Positions 20,760-26,838 of a stretch of 26,838 nt of DNA are shown in pieces. The notes under the pieces are model-generated. The model saw nothing but the letters and a program-made list of their open reading frames with translations, ran no database searches and was not told where the DNA came from. Position numbers and translations under genes: made by a program. Positions within the stretch are counted from its first letter, which is position 1. The number at the start of each line of letters is the position of its first letter. Source of the DNA: CAVPEW01 sp050247895 (GTDB lineage Bacteria; Actinomycetota; Acidimicrobiia; Acidimicrobiales; VFJN01); the NCBI GenBank assembly GCA_050247895.1, contig JBFWTJ010000005.1, positions 1-26,838 on the forward strand. Direction: 5' to 3'.

Positions 20760-21188
20760 TCAGCGCTCGGTCGTGCGCTGCTCCCAGCTCCCGTGGACCG
20801 GCCCGTCGGGGTCGAGGGCCGACCGGGCGTCGAGGGTCTCGCGCTCGATCTCGGGGACCCGGCCGCCCATGTAGACCGCGCCGGCGGTGGCCCCGGCGAC
20901 CAGCCCGACCACGGCCACGACCAGGAGCCGCAGCCATGGCGCAGCGCCACCCCAGGCGAACAGGGCCAGCGGTGAGAAGAGGACGACCCCGGCCAGCCCA
21001 CCGAGCAGCGCCCCCCGACGCAACCCGGTGAGCTGGGCCCGGGTCGTCGGGCCGAAGCCCGGCACGCCGACGGCGTCGGCCGCCTCCCTCCGCTGCTGGC
21101 GGCGCAGCTCGCCCACGGTGGGCGGGCCGTCGACGTCCTCGAGGTACTTGGGCTTGTCGCCCGGGCGCGGCGCATCGCTGGCGGACAC
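20760..21188 (-). CDS. Small two-helix membrane protein
   Basis: The 142-residue product has a charged N-terminal half (PGDKPKYLEDVDGPPTVGELRRQQRRE), two hydrophobic helices at about 58-79 and 85-107, and a short acidic C-terminal tail. I do not recognise a family. The GTG start at 21188 has AGGAGG at a good distance (CACAGGAGGACCGACC before GTG). It is upstream of the secreted-repeat operon on the same strand, but that operon has its own promoter-like element in the 88-nt gap. It is divergent from the FAD oxidoreductase gene. Confidence 0.75.
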   Translation of the reverse strand: MSASDAPRPGDKPKYLEDVDGPPTVGELRRQQRREAADAVGVPGFGPTTRAQLTGLRRGALLGGLAGVVLFSPLALFAWGGAAPWLRLLVVAVVGLVAGATAGAVYMGGRVPEIERETLDARSALDPDGPVHGSWEQRTTER

Positions 21189-21274
21189 GGTCGGTCCTCC
21201 TGTGGGTGGCTCTGGGTCCGCGGTTCCCCCTCCGGGCCCGGCCCAACCGCCGATCGGTGCGCCCGGCGCGTCGT

Positions 21275-21309
21275 TAGGGTGGCAGGCGATGGCCGGGGAG
21301 CACCGTTGA
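21275..21309 (+). promoter_or_regulatory. -10-like hexamer and possible 6-codon leader peptide before the oxidoreductase
   Basis: TAGGGT (21275-21280) ends 8 nt before ATG 21289. That ATG opens a tiny frame, MAGEHR, whose TGA (21307-21309) overlaps the TTG start of the oxidoreductase as TTGA. The geometry matches other leaderless starts in the window, so the tiny frame could be translated and couple to the TTG. It may also be chance. Confidence 0.35.
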
Positions 21310-22727
21310 GCACCGCCACCGTGGTCGGTTCGGGCCCCAACGGCCTAGCCGCGGCGGTCGTGCTGGCCGGCGCCGGCGTCGAGGTGACCGTGCTCGAGGC
21401 GGCGGCCGAGGTCGGCGGGGGCTTGCGCACGGCGGAGCTGACCCTGCCCGGGTTGCGCCACGACGTGTGCTCGGCCGTGCACCCCTTCGCCGTCGCGTCA
21501 CCGTTCCTCGCCTCGCTCGGGTTGGAGCGCCACGGGCTGCGCTGGTGCCACCCGCCGGTCGACCTGGCCCACCCGCTCGACGAAGGCCGGGCCGGCATCC
21601 TGGTCCGGTCGCTGGAGGACACGGCCGCGGGTCTGGGCGAGGACGGCCCGGCCTGGCGGCGGACCTTCGCGCCGACGGTGGCCCACTTCGACGCCCTGCT
21701 CGACGACGTCTTCCGCCCGCTGCTGCACGTGCCCCGCCACCCCGTCCGCCTGGCCCGGTTCGGCGTCCCCGCGCTGGCCCCGGCGACGGTGCTGGCCCGG
21801 CGGTGGCGGACCGACGAGGCCCGGGCCCTCTTCGGCGGGGTCGCCGCCCACGCCCTGCACCCGCTGGGCCGGCCGACGACGGCGTCGATCGGGCTGATGC
21901 TGGTGGCCGCCGGGCACCGGGTCGGCTGGCCCGTGGCCGAGGGGGGCTCGTCGTCGATCGCCACGGCACTGGTGGCCCGGCTGGACGAGCTGGGCGGGCG
22001 GATCGAGACCGGGGTGAGGGTGACGTCGTCGGCCGACCTGCCGCCGGCGGACCTGACCCTGCTCGACCTGGCCCCGGGGGCCGCGGCCGAGGTGCTCGGG
22101 GACCGCCTGCCGCCCCGGGTCGCCCGGGCCTACCGGCGCTGGCGCCACGGTCCGGCGGCGTTCAAGGTCGACCTGGCCGTCGAGGGGGGCATCCCCTGGC
22201 TCGACGAGCGGTGCCGGCAGGCCGGCACCGTGCACGTCGGAGGCCGGTTGGAGGAGGTCGTGGCCGCCGAGCGGGCGGTGGACGCCGGGCGGATGCCCGA
22301 GCGGCCCTTCGTGCTGGTGGCCCAGCAGCACGTGGCCGACCCGTCCCGCTCGGCCGGCGACGTGCACCCGATCTGGGCCTACGCCCACGTGCCGGCCGGG
22401 TACGGGGGCGACGCCACCGAGGCCGTGCTGGCCCAGATCGAGCGCTTCGCCCCGGGCACCCGCGAGCGGGTCCTGGCCGTGGCGACCCGCGGCCCGGCCA
22501 CCATCGAGGCCGACAACCCCAACTTCGTGGGCGGCGACATCGCCACCGGCGCCAACGACCCGTGGCAGGTGGTCTTCCGCCCTCGCCTCGCCCTGGACCC
22601 CTACGCCACGGGCATCCCGGGGACCTACCTCTGCTCGGCGGCCACCCCGCCGGGTGCCGGCGTCCACGGCATGTGCGGCGCCAACGCGGCCCACGCCGCC
22701 CTGCGCCACCTGTCCCGCCGGGACTGA
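21306..22727 (+). CDS. FAD-dependent oxidoreductase, phytoene-desaturase-like
   Basis: The 473-residue protein starts with a dinucleotide-binding fold: VVGSGPNGLAAAVVLAGAGVEVTVLEAAAEVGGG, the GxGxxG...E pattern followed by the GG doublet of the amine-oxidase/phytoene-desaturase superfamily. The C-terminus has the second FAD segment (GIPGTYLCSAATPPGAGVHGMCGANAA). In between, EGGSSSIATALVARLDELGG is typical of NAD(P)/FAD-dependent, CrtI-like oxidoreductases. No carotenoid genes are nearby, so the substrate is open. TTG 21306 is chosen because GGGGAG lies 5 nt upstream and the FAD motif begins at residue 8. A GTG at 21279 is in frame but leaves no room for a ribosome site. The gene stands alone, convergent with the 68-aa secreted peptide gene. 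Confidence 0.9.
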   Translation: MSTATVVGSGPNGLAAAVVLAGAGVEVTVLEAAAEVGGGLRTAELTLPGLRHDVCSAVHPFAVASPFLASLGLERHGLRWCHPPVDLAHPLDEGRAGILVRSLEDTAAGLGEDGPAWRRTFAPTVAHFDALLDDVFRPLLHVPRHPVRLARFGVPALAPATVLARRWRTDEARALFGGVAAHALHPLGRPTTASIGLMLVAAGHRVGWPVAEGGSSSIATALVARLDELGGRIETGVRVTSSADLPPADLTLLDLAPGAAAEVLGDRLPPRVARAYRRWRHGPAAFKVDLAVEGGIPWLDERCRQAGTVHVGGRLEEVVAAERAVDAGRMPERPFVLVAQQHVADPSRSAGDVHPIWAYAHVPAGYGGDATEAVLAQIERFAPGTRERVLAVATRGPATIEADNPNFVGGDIATGANDPWQVVFRPRLALDPYATGIPGTYLCSAATPPGAGVHGMCGANAAHAALRHLSRRD

Positions 22728-22801
22728 CCCGCCCGGCCCCCGCCGGACGCGACGGGCCACCGGCACCCGCACGGCACCGGCGACCCCGTCACATCGGCTC
22801 A

Positions 22802-22817
22802 GGTGGGCGAGCCCACC
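22802..22817. terminator. Short hairpin between convergent genes
   Basis: GGTGGGC (22802-22808) and GCCCACC (22811-22817) are exact inverted repeats; as RNA this gives a 6-bp stem with tetraloop CGAG. It lies between the oxidoreductase stop (22727) and the convergent peptide gene (ends 22830). Terminator function is plausible, but no U-tract is present. Confidence 0.4.
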
Positions 22818-22829
22818 CAGCGTCGTGTG

Positions 22830-23036
22830 TCAGATGTAATTCTTGCAGATGCGGTGCAGCGCCACGTATTGGTGGATCGAGTCCATGCTCGCGTAGTCCT
22901 CCACCCGCAACTTCGCCATCAGGTTGACGCACTCGAAGTAGTCGTACATGCCGGCGGAGGCCGGTGAGGCGCCACCGACCACAGCCAGGCCGCCGAGAGC
23001 ACCCGTCAGGGTGAGAGCAGCGATCGCGCGTCGCAT
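22830..23036 (-). CDS. Small secreted peptide with two cysteines
   Basis: The 68-residue product has a clear signal peptide (MRRAIAALTLTGALGGLAVVGGASPASA) with a likely cut after ASA. That leaves a mature peptide of about 40 residues containing Cys36 (FECVNL) and Cys64 (RICKNY), counted from the start. It is rich in Tyr, Met and His, unlike its neighbours, and its DNA is visibly less GC-rich than the surroundings. AAGGAG lies 8 nt before the ATG, which supports translation. I do not recognise a family. A single disulphide would fit a stable exported peptide (signal, toxin or inhibitor), but no role is assigned. A TGTTAGA-N15-GATCT element, close to the TGTNAGG-N16-CATCT sites, lies upstream. 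Confidence 0.75.
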   Translation of the reverse strand: MRRAIAALTLTGALGGLAVVGGASPASAGMYDYFECVNLMAKLRVEDYASMDSIHQYVALHRICKNYI

Positions 23037-23082
23037 CAGGGATTCTCCTTGTCAGGCCGGCAGACCTTGCCGGTCCCACGCA

Positions 23083-23109
23083 AGATCCGCGCCCCGACGA
23101 CATCTAACA
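23083..23109 (-). promoter_or_regulatory. Variant ECF-like promoter of the secreted-peptide gene
   Basis: On the minus strand TGTTAGA (23109-23103), 15 nt, then GATCT (23087-23083). It differs from TGTNAGG-N16-CATCT by one base in each box and one in spacing, so it is a weak member of the set. The leader to ATG 23036 would be about 40 nt. Confidence 0.35.
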
Positions 23110-23135
23110 CACCCCGACGCCCGCGATCCCCAGGG

Positions 23136-23960
23136 TCAGCGGCGACCGCGGATGAGGACCTCCTGGGCCAGGGTGGCCACGTGGACGCCGTCACGGCTGG
23201 TGACCCGGCCCGAGGACAGGCCCCGGCCCGCGACCAGGCCGTTGCTGTGCATGTCGTGGAGGTGCCACTCGTCGGCCCGGACCGGCCGGTGGAACCAGAT
23301 GGCGTGGTCGAGGCTGGTCGACGTGTAGGCCGGGACCCAGCCCGGGGGCGCGCCGCCCGGGTGCATCTCGTCCTCGACCGAGCCCTCCGTGTCGGGGTGG
23401 AGGCTGTAGACGGCGTCGCTGGGCATGTCGTCGGACATGTAGGCCAGGGCGCAGGCGTGCAGGATCGGGTCGTCCCCCAACGGTTCGAGCATCCGCAGCC
23501 AGGCCGTGGACCGGGCCGTCGACGCACCCTTGCCGAAGGCGTAGCGGCGGTCGAAGAACTGGCTCCAGGTGTCGGTCTCGAGCGACTCGGGCTCGGGCAC
23601 CTCGGGGGGCAGGCCGACCGCCTGCTCGTCCACCCCCGGCTCGCCGACGTGGAAGCTGACCACCAACGTCGTCATCACCCCGGTCGACTGGACGGCGCGC
23701 ACGTTCCGGGTCACGAAGCTGCGGCCCTCGCGGACCCGCTCCACCTCGTAGCGCACGACCTCGGTCTCCAGGCCGGCCAGCATGAAGCAGGCGTGCAGGG
23801 AGTGGGCGCTGAAGCGCTCGTCCACCGTGTGGTAGGCGGCCCGCAGGCCCTGGGCGATGATCTGCCCGCCGTACATCCGCCCCCACGGGCTCTGCAACCC
23901 CCAACCCAGGTAGGTGTCGCCCCCGGCGGCTTCGAGGTCCATGACCGCAGCGAAGTCCAC
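23136..23960 (-). CDS. Acyl-CoA thioesterase II (TesB family)
   Basis: The 274-residue enzyme has two hot-dog domains and should hydrolyse acyl-CoA thioesters in the cytoplasm. Family features are GRMYGGQIIAQGLRAAYHTV near the N-terminus, HSLHACFMLAG, and in the second half STSLDHAIWFHRPVRADEWHL with the catalytic Asp. ATLAQEVLIR, with the catalytic Gln, ends the protein. GTG 23960 gives the usual TesB beginning (DFAAVMDLEAAGGDTYLG). The open frame runs on to 24203 but those 81 residues are Arg/Pro/Ala-rich and overlap the promoter and start of the divergent DUF2330 gene, so they are rejected. No clear ribosome site precedes the GTG; GATCCT lies close upstream. Confidence 0.92.
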   Translation of the reverse strand: MDFAAVMDLEAAGGDTYLGWGLQSPWGRMYGGQIIAQGLRAAYHTVDERFSAHSLHACFMLAGLETEVVRYEVERVREGRSFVTRNVRAVQSTGVMTTLVVSFHVGEPGVDEQAVGLPPEVPEPESLETDTWSQFFDRRYAFGKGASTARSTAWLRMLEPLGDDPILHACALAYMSDDMPSDAVYSLHPDTEGSVEDEMHPGGAPPGWVPAYTSTSLDHAIWFHRPVRADEWHLHDMHSNGLVAGRGLSSGRVTSRDGVHVATLAQEVLIRGRR

Positions 23961-24002
23961 CGCAGGATCGTGGCAGGGCCGCCCACCCCGGTCCAAGACG
24001 CG

Positions 24003-24029
24003 GGAACCGCAGGACCGGCGCGCGTCGTC
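24003..24029 (+). promoter_or_regulatory. Candidate ECF promoter of a different class, upstream of the DUF2330 gene
   Basis: GGAACC (24003-24008), 17 nt, then CGTC (24026-24029). GGAAC/CGT-type boxes are the classic consensus of actinobacterial sigma-E-like ECF factors. It lies 31 nt before ATG 24061. It is a different motif from the TGTNAGG set. Confidence 0.35.
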
Positions 24030-24060
24030 CCAAGGCGCACATCGACCAGGGAGGTCCCAC

Positions 24061-25128
24061 ATGTCGAGCACGCGCCGGCGCGCCGCGGTCGCCGCCACCA
24101 CCTTCGGCCTGGCGTCGGTCGCCGCCCTCGCCCTGGCCGGCCCGGCCGGGGCCTGCGGCGGCCTCGTCGGCGAGAACGGCACCATCGAGCTCGTCCGGAC
24201 CACGACCCTCGCCGCCTTCCACGACGGGGTCGAGCGCTACGTCACGTCCTTCGAGTTCACCGGCGAGGGCGAGGAGGTCGGCTCGATCATCCCGCTGCCC
24301 GACGTGCCCACCGCGGTGGAGCGGGGTGGCGACTGGACGCTCCAGCGCCTCGCCCTGGAGGTCGCACCCCCGGCACCCCGCGCGGCGGGCGGCAGCGAGG
24401 CCTCCGCCGCCGACGGCGCTGCCGAGGTCCTCCTCGAGACCCAGATCGACGCGCTCGACATCACGATCCTGCGCGGCGGTGGCGACGAGGTCGGCCGCTG
24501 GGCGCGGGACAACGGCTTCCTGCTCACCCCCGACGCCCCCGAGGTCCTCGACTTCTACAGCACCCGCAGCCAGATCTTCATGGCCGCCCGCTTCGACGCC
24601 GGCCGGGCCGCCGAGCTGGGCCAGACCGCGGGCCAGGGCACGCCGATCATGCTGACCATCCCCACCGACCAGCCCTGGGTCCCCCTGCGGATCCTGGCCC
24701 TGGGCCTGGAGGACAGCCGCTTCGTCGAGGCCGACGTGTTCCTGCTGACCGACGAGGAGCCCCAGCTCCTGGCCGGTGGCCCCGGCCTGGCCCTCGACCG
24801 CAGCGGACCGGCCTCCGCCGGCCTGCTGGCCGACCTGCGCAGCGACGTCGGCATGGAGTGGGTGCCCGAGGACATGTGGCTGACCTACCTGCAGGTCGGC
24901 GCCCCGGCCGCCGAGCTCGACTACGACCTGGCCGTGTCGACCGACCGCCGCACCACCCCGACGCTGGCCGACGTGGGCGTCGACGCCCCCGAGGCCCGGC
25001 CGGTCACCGCGCCCGGCGAACGGTCGCCGTGGCCCGTCGTGGCCGGCGTGGGCGCCGGGATCGTGGCCCAGACCGCCCTGGTGCTGCGCGACCGGCCGCG
25101 CCCGGCCCGAGTGGGCACGCCGGCATGA
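24061..25128 (+). CDS. DUF2330 family exported protein, membrane-anchored at the C-terminus
   Basis: The 355-residue protein has a signal peptide (RRRAAVAATTFGLASVAALALAGPAGA) followed directly by CGGLVGENGTIELVRTTTLAAFHDGVERYVTSFEF. That Cys/Gly-rich opening and the later GSIIPLPDVPTAVERGGDWTLQRL are the DUF2330 signature as I know it. Near the end there is a hydrophobic segment (about 325-342) and a basic tail, a stop-transfer anchor. No catalytic residues are evident. ATG 24061 has GGGAGG at the right distance; the frame upstream overlaps the divergent thioesterase gene. The ATGA overlap with the next gene, which encodes a cupredoxin, indicates coupled translation and perhaps a shared extracytoplasmic complex. 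The function is not established. Confidence 0.88.
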   Translation: MSSTRRRAAVAATTFGLASVAALALAGPAGACGGLVGENGTIELVRTTTLAAFHDGVERYVTSFEFTGEGEEVGSIIPLPDVPTAVERGGDWTLQRLALEVAPPAPRAAGGSEASAADGAAEVLLETQIDALDITILRGGGDEVGRWARDNGFLLTPDAPEVLDFYSTRSQIFMAARFDAGRAAELGQTAGQGTPIMLTIPTDQPWVPLRILALGLEDSRFVEADVFLLTDEEPQLLAGGPGLALDRSGPASAGLLADLRSDVGMEWVPEDMWLTYLQVGAPAAELDYDLAVSTDRRTTPTLADVGVDAPEARPVTAPGERSPWPVVAGVGAGIVAQTALVLRDRPRPARVGTPA

Positions 25129-25562
25129 GGTGGGCCCCCCGCCTGGCCGTGGCGGCCGCCGTCGCGGTGCTCACCACCGCCACGGCCATGACCTTCGAGG
25201 ACGCCGGACGGGGCGACGACGTCCTCGGACCCGGGCTGGTCACCGTCGAGGTGTCGATCGACCGGAGCCGGTTCTCGGTCGAGCACCTCGAGGTGCGCCA
25301 GGGCACGCTGGTCCAGTTCGTGGTCGACAACCAGGACCCCATCGACCACGAGCTGGTCGTCGGCGGCGAGGACGTCCACGCCCGGCACAGCACCGGCACC
25401 GAGCGGCGGCACCCGCCCGTGCCCGGCGAGGTGTCGGTGCCCCCCGACGCCCGGGGTGCCACCTTCTACCGGTTCGACGACGCCGGCACGGTGGTGTTCG
25501 CCTGCCACCTCCCCGGCCACGCCGCCTACGGCATGGTGGGCGAGGTGGAGGTGGTCGCCTAG
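25125..25562 (+). CDS. Exported cupredoxin, plastocyanin-like copper site
   Basis: The 145-residue protein has an N-terminal hydrophobic segment (about residues 6-22, signal or anchor) and a cupredoxin fold. Copper ligands are His75 (IDHELVVGGED) and Cys127, His132 and Met137 (FACHLPGHAAYGM), the Cx4Hx4M spacing. This differs from the Cx2Hx2M site of the other cupredoxin at 18657-19088, so the two are not recent duplicates. It should be an electron carrier or copper binder outside the membrane. The ATG overlaps the stop of the DUF2330 gene (25125-25128). The surrounding frame is open over a much longer distance, but the upstream part is non-coding. Confidence 0.9.
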   Translation: MRWAPRLAVAAAVAVLTTATAMTFEDAGRGDDVLGPGLVTVEVSIDRSRFSVEHLEVRQGTLVQFVVDNQDPIDHELVVGGEDVHARHSTGTERRHPPVPGEVSVPPDARGATFYRFDDAGTVVFACHLPGHAAYGMVGEVEVVA

Positions 25563-25589
25563 CCCGGCGAACGGGGCGACGACCACGCG

Positions 25590-25595
25590 TAGCCT
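25590..25595 (+). promoter_or_regulatory. -10-like hexamer for leaderless alanine dehydrogenase start
   Basis: TAGCCT ends 8 nt before ATG 25604 with no ribosome binding site between, the same geometry as before copZ, csoR and the 17684 regulator. Confidence 0.4.
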
Positions 25596-25603
25596 GCGCG
25601 GCC

Positions 25604-26734
25604 ATGACTGCGACACCGCTCACCGTGGGCATCCCGACCGAGGTCAAGGACGACGAGCGCCGGGTGGCCCTGACCCCCGACGGCGTCCGCGAGCTGGCCA
25701 GCCACGGCGTCGACGTGCGGGTCCAGGCCGGGGCGGGGCTCGGCGCCAGCATCACCGACGACACCTACCGGACCGCCGGGGCCAGGGTCCTCGACACGGC
25801 CGAGGAGGTCTGGGCCACTGCCGGCCTGGTCTGCAAGGTCAAGGAGCCCCAGCCCGAGGAGCTGGCCCTGCTGCGGGCCGACCTCACCCTGTTCACCTAC
25901 CTGCACCTGGCCGCCTACCCCAAGGTGGCCGAGGCGCTCTGCGCGGCGGGCACGACGGGGGTGGCCTACGAGACGGTCATGCGGGCCGACGGCTCGCTCC
26001 CCCTGCTGGCCCCGATGAGCGAGGTCGCCGGGCGGATGGCCGTGCAGGCCGGCGCCCGCTTCCTCGAGGCCCCCCAGGGCGGCCGGGGCGTGCTGCTCGG
26101 CGGCGCGCCCGGGGTCCAGCCCGGCCGGGTCACCGTCATCGGCGCGGGCAACGTCGGCTGGAACGCAGCCTGGATCGCGGCCGGCATGGAGGCCGAGGTC
26201 AACCTGCTCGACCGCAACCTCGACCGGCTGCGCTTCGTCGACCAGATCCACAAGGGTCGCATCACCACCCTGGCGTCGAACCGGGGCACCGTCGAGCGCT
26301 GCCTGGCCACCTCCGACCTGGTCATCGGGGCCGTGCTGGTGCCCGGCGGGCGGGCTCCGGTGGTCATCACCGAGGAGATGGTGGCCTCGATGCAGCCCGG
26401 TTCGGTCCTCGTCGACGTGGCCATCGACCAGGGCGGCTGCGCCGAGACCTCACGGGAGACCTCGCACCACGACCCGACCTTCGTCGCCCACGGCGTCGTC
26501 CACTACTGCGTGGGCAACATCCCCGGCGCGGTGCCCCACACCTCGACCCACGCGCTGACCAACGCCACGCTGCCCTACCTGGTCGAGCTGGCCGTGCACG
26601 GACCGACCGAGGCCTGCCGCCGCGACCCGGTACTGGCCCAGGGCCTCAACATCGAGGCCGGCGAGGTGGTCAACCCCGTCGTGGCCGCCTCGCTGGGCCT
26701 GCCCGCGGGGACGCCGTGCTTCGCCACGGCGTGA
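25604..26734 (+). CDS. ald: Alanine dehydrogenase
   Basis: The 376-residue enzyme interconverts L-alanine and pyruvate plus ammonia with NAD(H), in the cytoplasm. Alignment from memory with the Mycobacterium tuberculosis enzyme is nearly colinear. Pyruvate-binding residues are Arg20 (DERRVALTP) and Lys80 (CKVKEPQ), and catalytic residues are His101 (TYLHLAA) and Asp275 (VAIDQGG). The NAD fold is marked by VTVIGAGNVGWNAAWIA and LLDRNLDRL. The conserved blocks LPLLAPMSEVAGRMAVQAGA and STHALTNATLPY are intact, and the length is normal. The gene stands alone, 41 nt after the cupredoxin gene. A perfect 13-bp hairpin follows the stop. Confidence 0.96.
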   Translation: MTATPLTVGIPTEVKDDERRVALTPDGVRELASHGVDVRVQAGAGLGASITDDTYRTAGARVLDTAEEVWATAGLVCKVKEPQPEELALLRADLTLFTYLHLAAYPKVAEALCAAGTTGVAYETVMRADGSLPLLAPMSEVAGRMAVQAGARFLEAPQGGRGVLLGGAPGVQPGRVTVIGAGNVGWNAAWIAAGMEAEVNLLDRNLDRLRFVDQIHKGRITTLASNRGTVERCLATSDLVIGAVLVPGGRAPVVITEEMVASMQPGSVLVDVAIDQGGCAETSRETSHHDPTFVAHGVVHYCVGNIPGAVPHTSTHALTNATLPYLVELAVHGPTEACRRDPVLAQGLNIEAGEVVNPVVAASLGLPAGTPCFATA

Positions 26735-26741
26735 CCGAGCG

Positions 26742-26772
26742 GGTGGCGGCCGGCACGTCGCCGGCCGCCACC
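26742..26772. terminator. Bidirectional terminator hairpin after ald
   Basis: GGTGGCGGCCGGC (26742-26754) and GCCGGCCGCCACC (26760-26772) form a perfect 13-bp stem with loop ACGTC. It lies 7 nt after the ald stop and 7 nt before the end of a convergent gene. There is no U-tract. Confidence 0.75.
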
Positions 26773-26779
26773 GCCCGGT

Positions 26780-26838
26780 TCAGCCCTCGAACTCGAAGGC
26801 CTCGGCCGCCTCGGACGTGTAGCCGGTGACCAGCGGCG
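26780..26838 (-). CDS. 3' end of an unidentified convergent gene (partial)
   Basis: The minus strand reads PLVTGYTSEAAEAFEFEG and stops with TGA at 26782-26780. Only 18 residues are inside the window. Codon use fits the neighbours, and the position, with a terminator hairpin just beyond, supports a real gene end. No product can be named. Confidence 0.55.
   Translation of the reverse strand, partial: PLVTGYTSEAAEAFEFEG

Noticed and set aside
23961..24203. An N-terminal extension of the TesB thioesterase
   Set aside because: The extra 81 residues are Arg/Ala/Pro-rich, lack family similarity and would overlap the signal-peptide region of the divergent DUF2330 gene.

Overview
The window is about 26.8 kb of very GC-rich DNA (roughly three quarters G+C by eye). 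Its third codon positions are almost all G or C. Features typical of Actinobacteria recur: CsoR-controlled copper genes, several ECF sigma factors, LuxR-type STAND-like regulators, a YkuD L,D-transpeptidase lipoprotein, DUF6529, DUF2330 and the 'secreted repeat' lipoprotein family. Many genes have a TANNNT hexamer 6-8 nt before the start codon, which suggests leaderless transcription. My best guess is an actinobacterium, possibly of class Acidimicrobiia. That placement is inference, because no rRNA or phylogenetic marker is present.

Layout. (1) 1-1499: the end of one gene and an ADP-forming acyl-CoA synthetase alpha-type gene with an apparent one-base lesion near its start. (2) 1527-1856: a small membrane protein. 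(3) 1861-4943: a copper-efflux cluster, copZ, a 70-residue His/Asp-rich membrane or exported protein, copA and csoR, with CsoR-type operators before copZ and before csoR. (4) 4961-9703: a sigma-factor island. It holds an ECF sigma plus anti-sigma pair, a 603-aa single-chain sigma / zinc anti-sigma / transmembrane / extracytoplasmic sensor fusion, a short hypothetical gene, and a divergent paralogue of the fusion that stops after the zinc motif. (5) 9792-12915: an L,D-transpeptidase lipoprotein and a large lipoprotein of unknown function. (6) 13030-17684: two tandem large ATPase-LuxR regulators. (7) 17791-18613: a VOC protein and a small membrane protein. (8) 18657-20671: an operon for a secreted-repeat lipoprotein, a five-helix DUF6529 membrane protein and a cupredoxin. 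(9) 20760-22727: a small membrane protein and an FAD oxidoreductase. (10) 22830-23960: a tiny secreted Cys-containing peptide and a TesB thioesterase. (11) 24061-25562: a DUF2330 protein overlapping a second cupredoxin gene. (12) 25604-26734: alanine dehydrogenase, then the end of a convergent gene.

The most interesting signal is a shared promoter-like element, TGTNAGG-N16-CATCT. It lies directly upstream of three unrelated gene units: the sigma/anti-sigma fusion, the L,D-transpeptidase lipoprotein, and the secreted-repeat/DUF6529/cupredoxin operon. Looser versions lie before the small secreted peptide gene and in the divergent region between the two stand-alone ECF genes. I read this as an ECF regulon for the cell envelope and extracytoplasmic redox proteins. 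The membrane-spanning sigma/anti-sigma fusion, which carries the motif itself, is a plausible self-regulating reader. In the divergent sigma region (8610-8962) the two -35-like elements form a perfect 9-bp dyad. Each predicted transcript then runs into a strong hairpin in its 5' leader.

No rRNA, tRNA, CRISPR array, insertion sequence or phage gene was seen.
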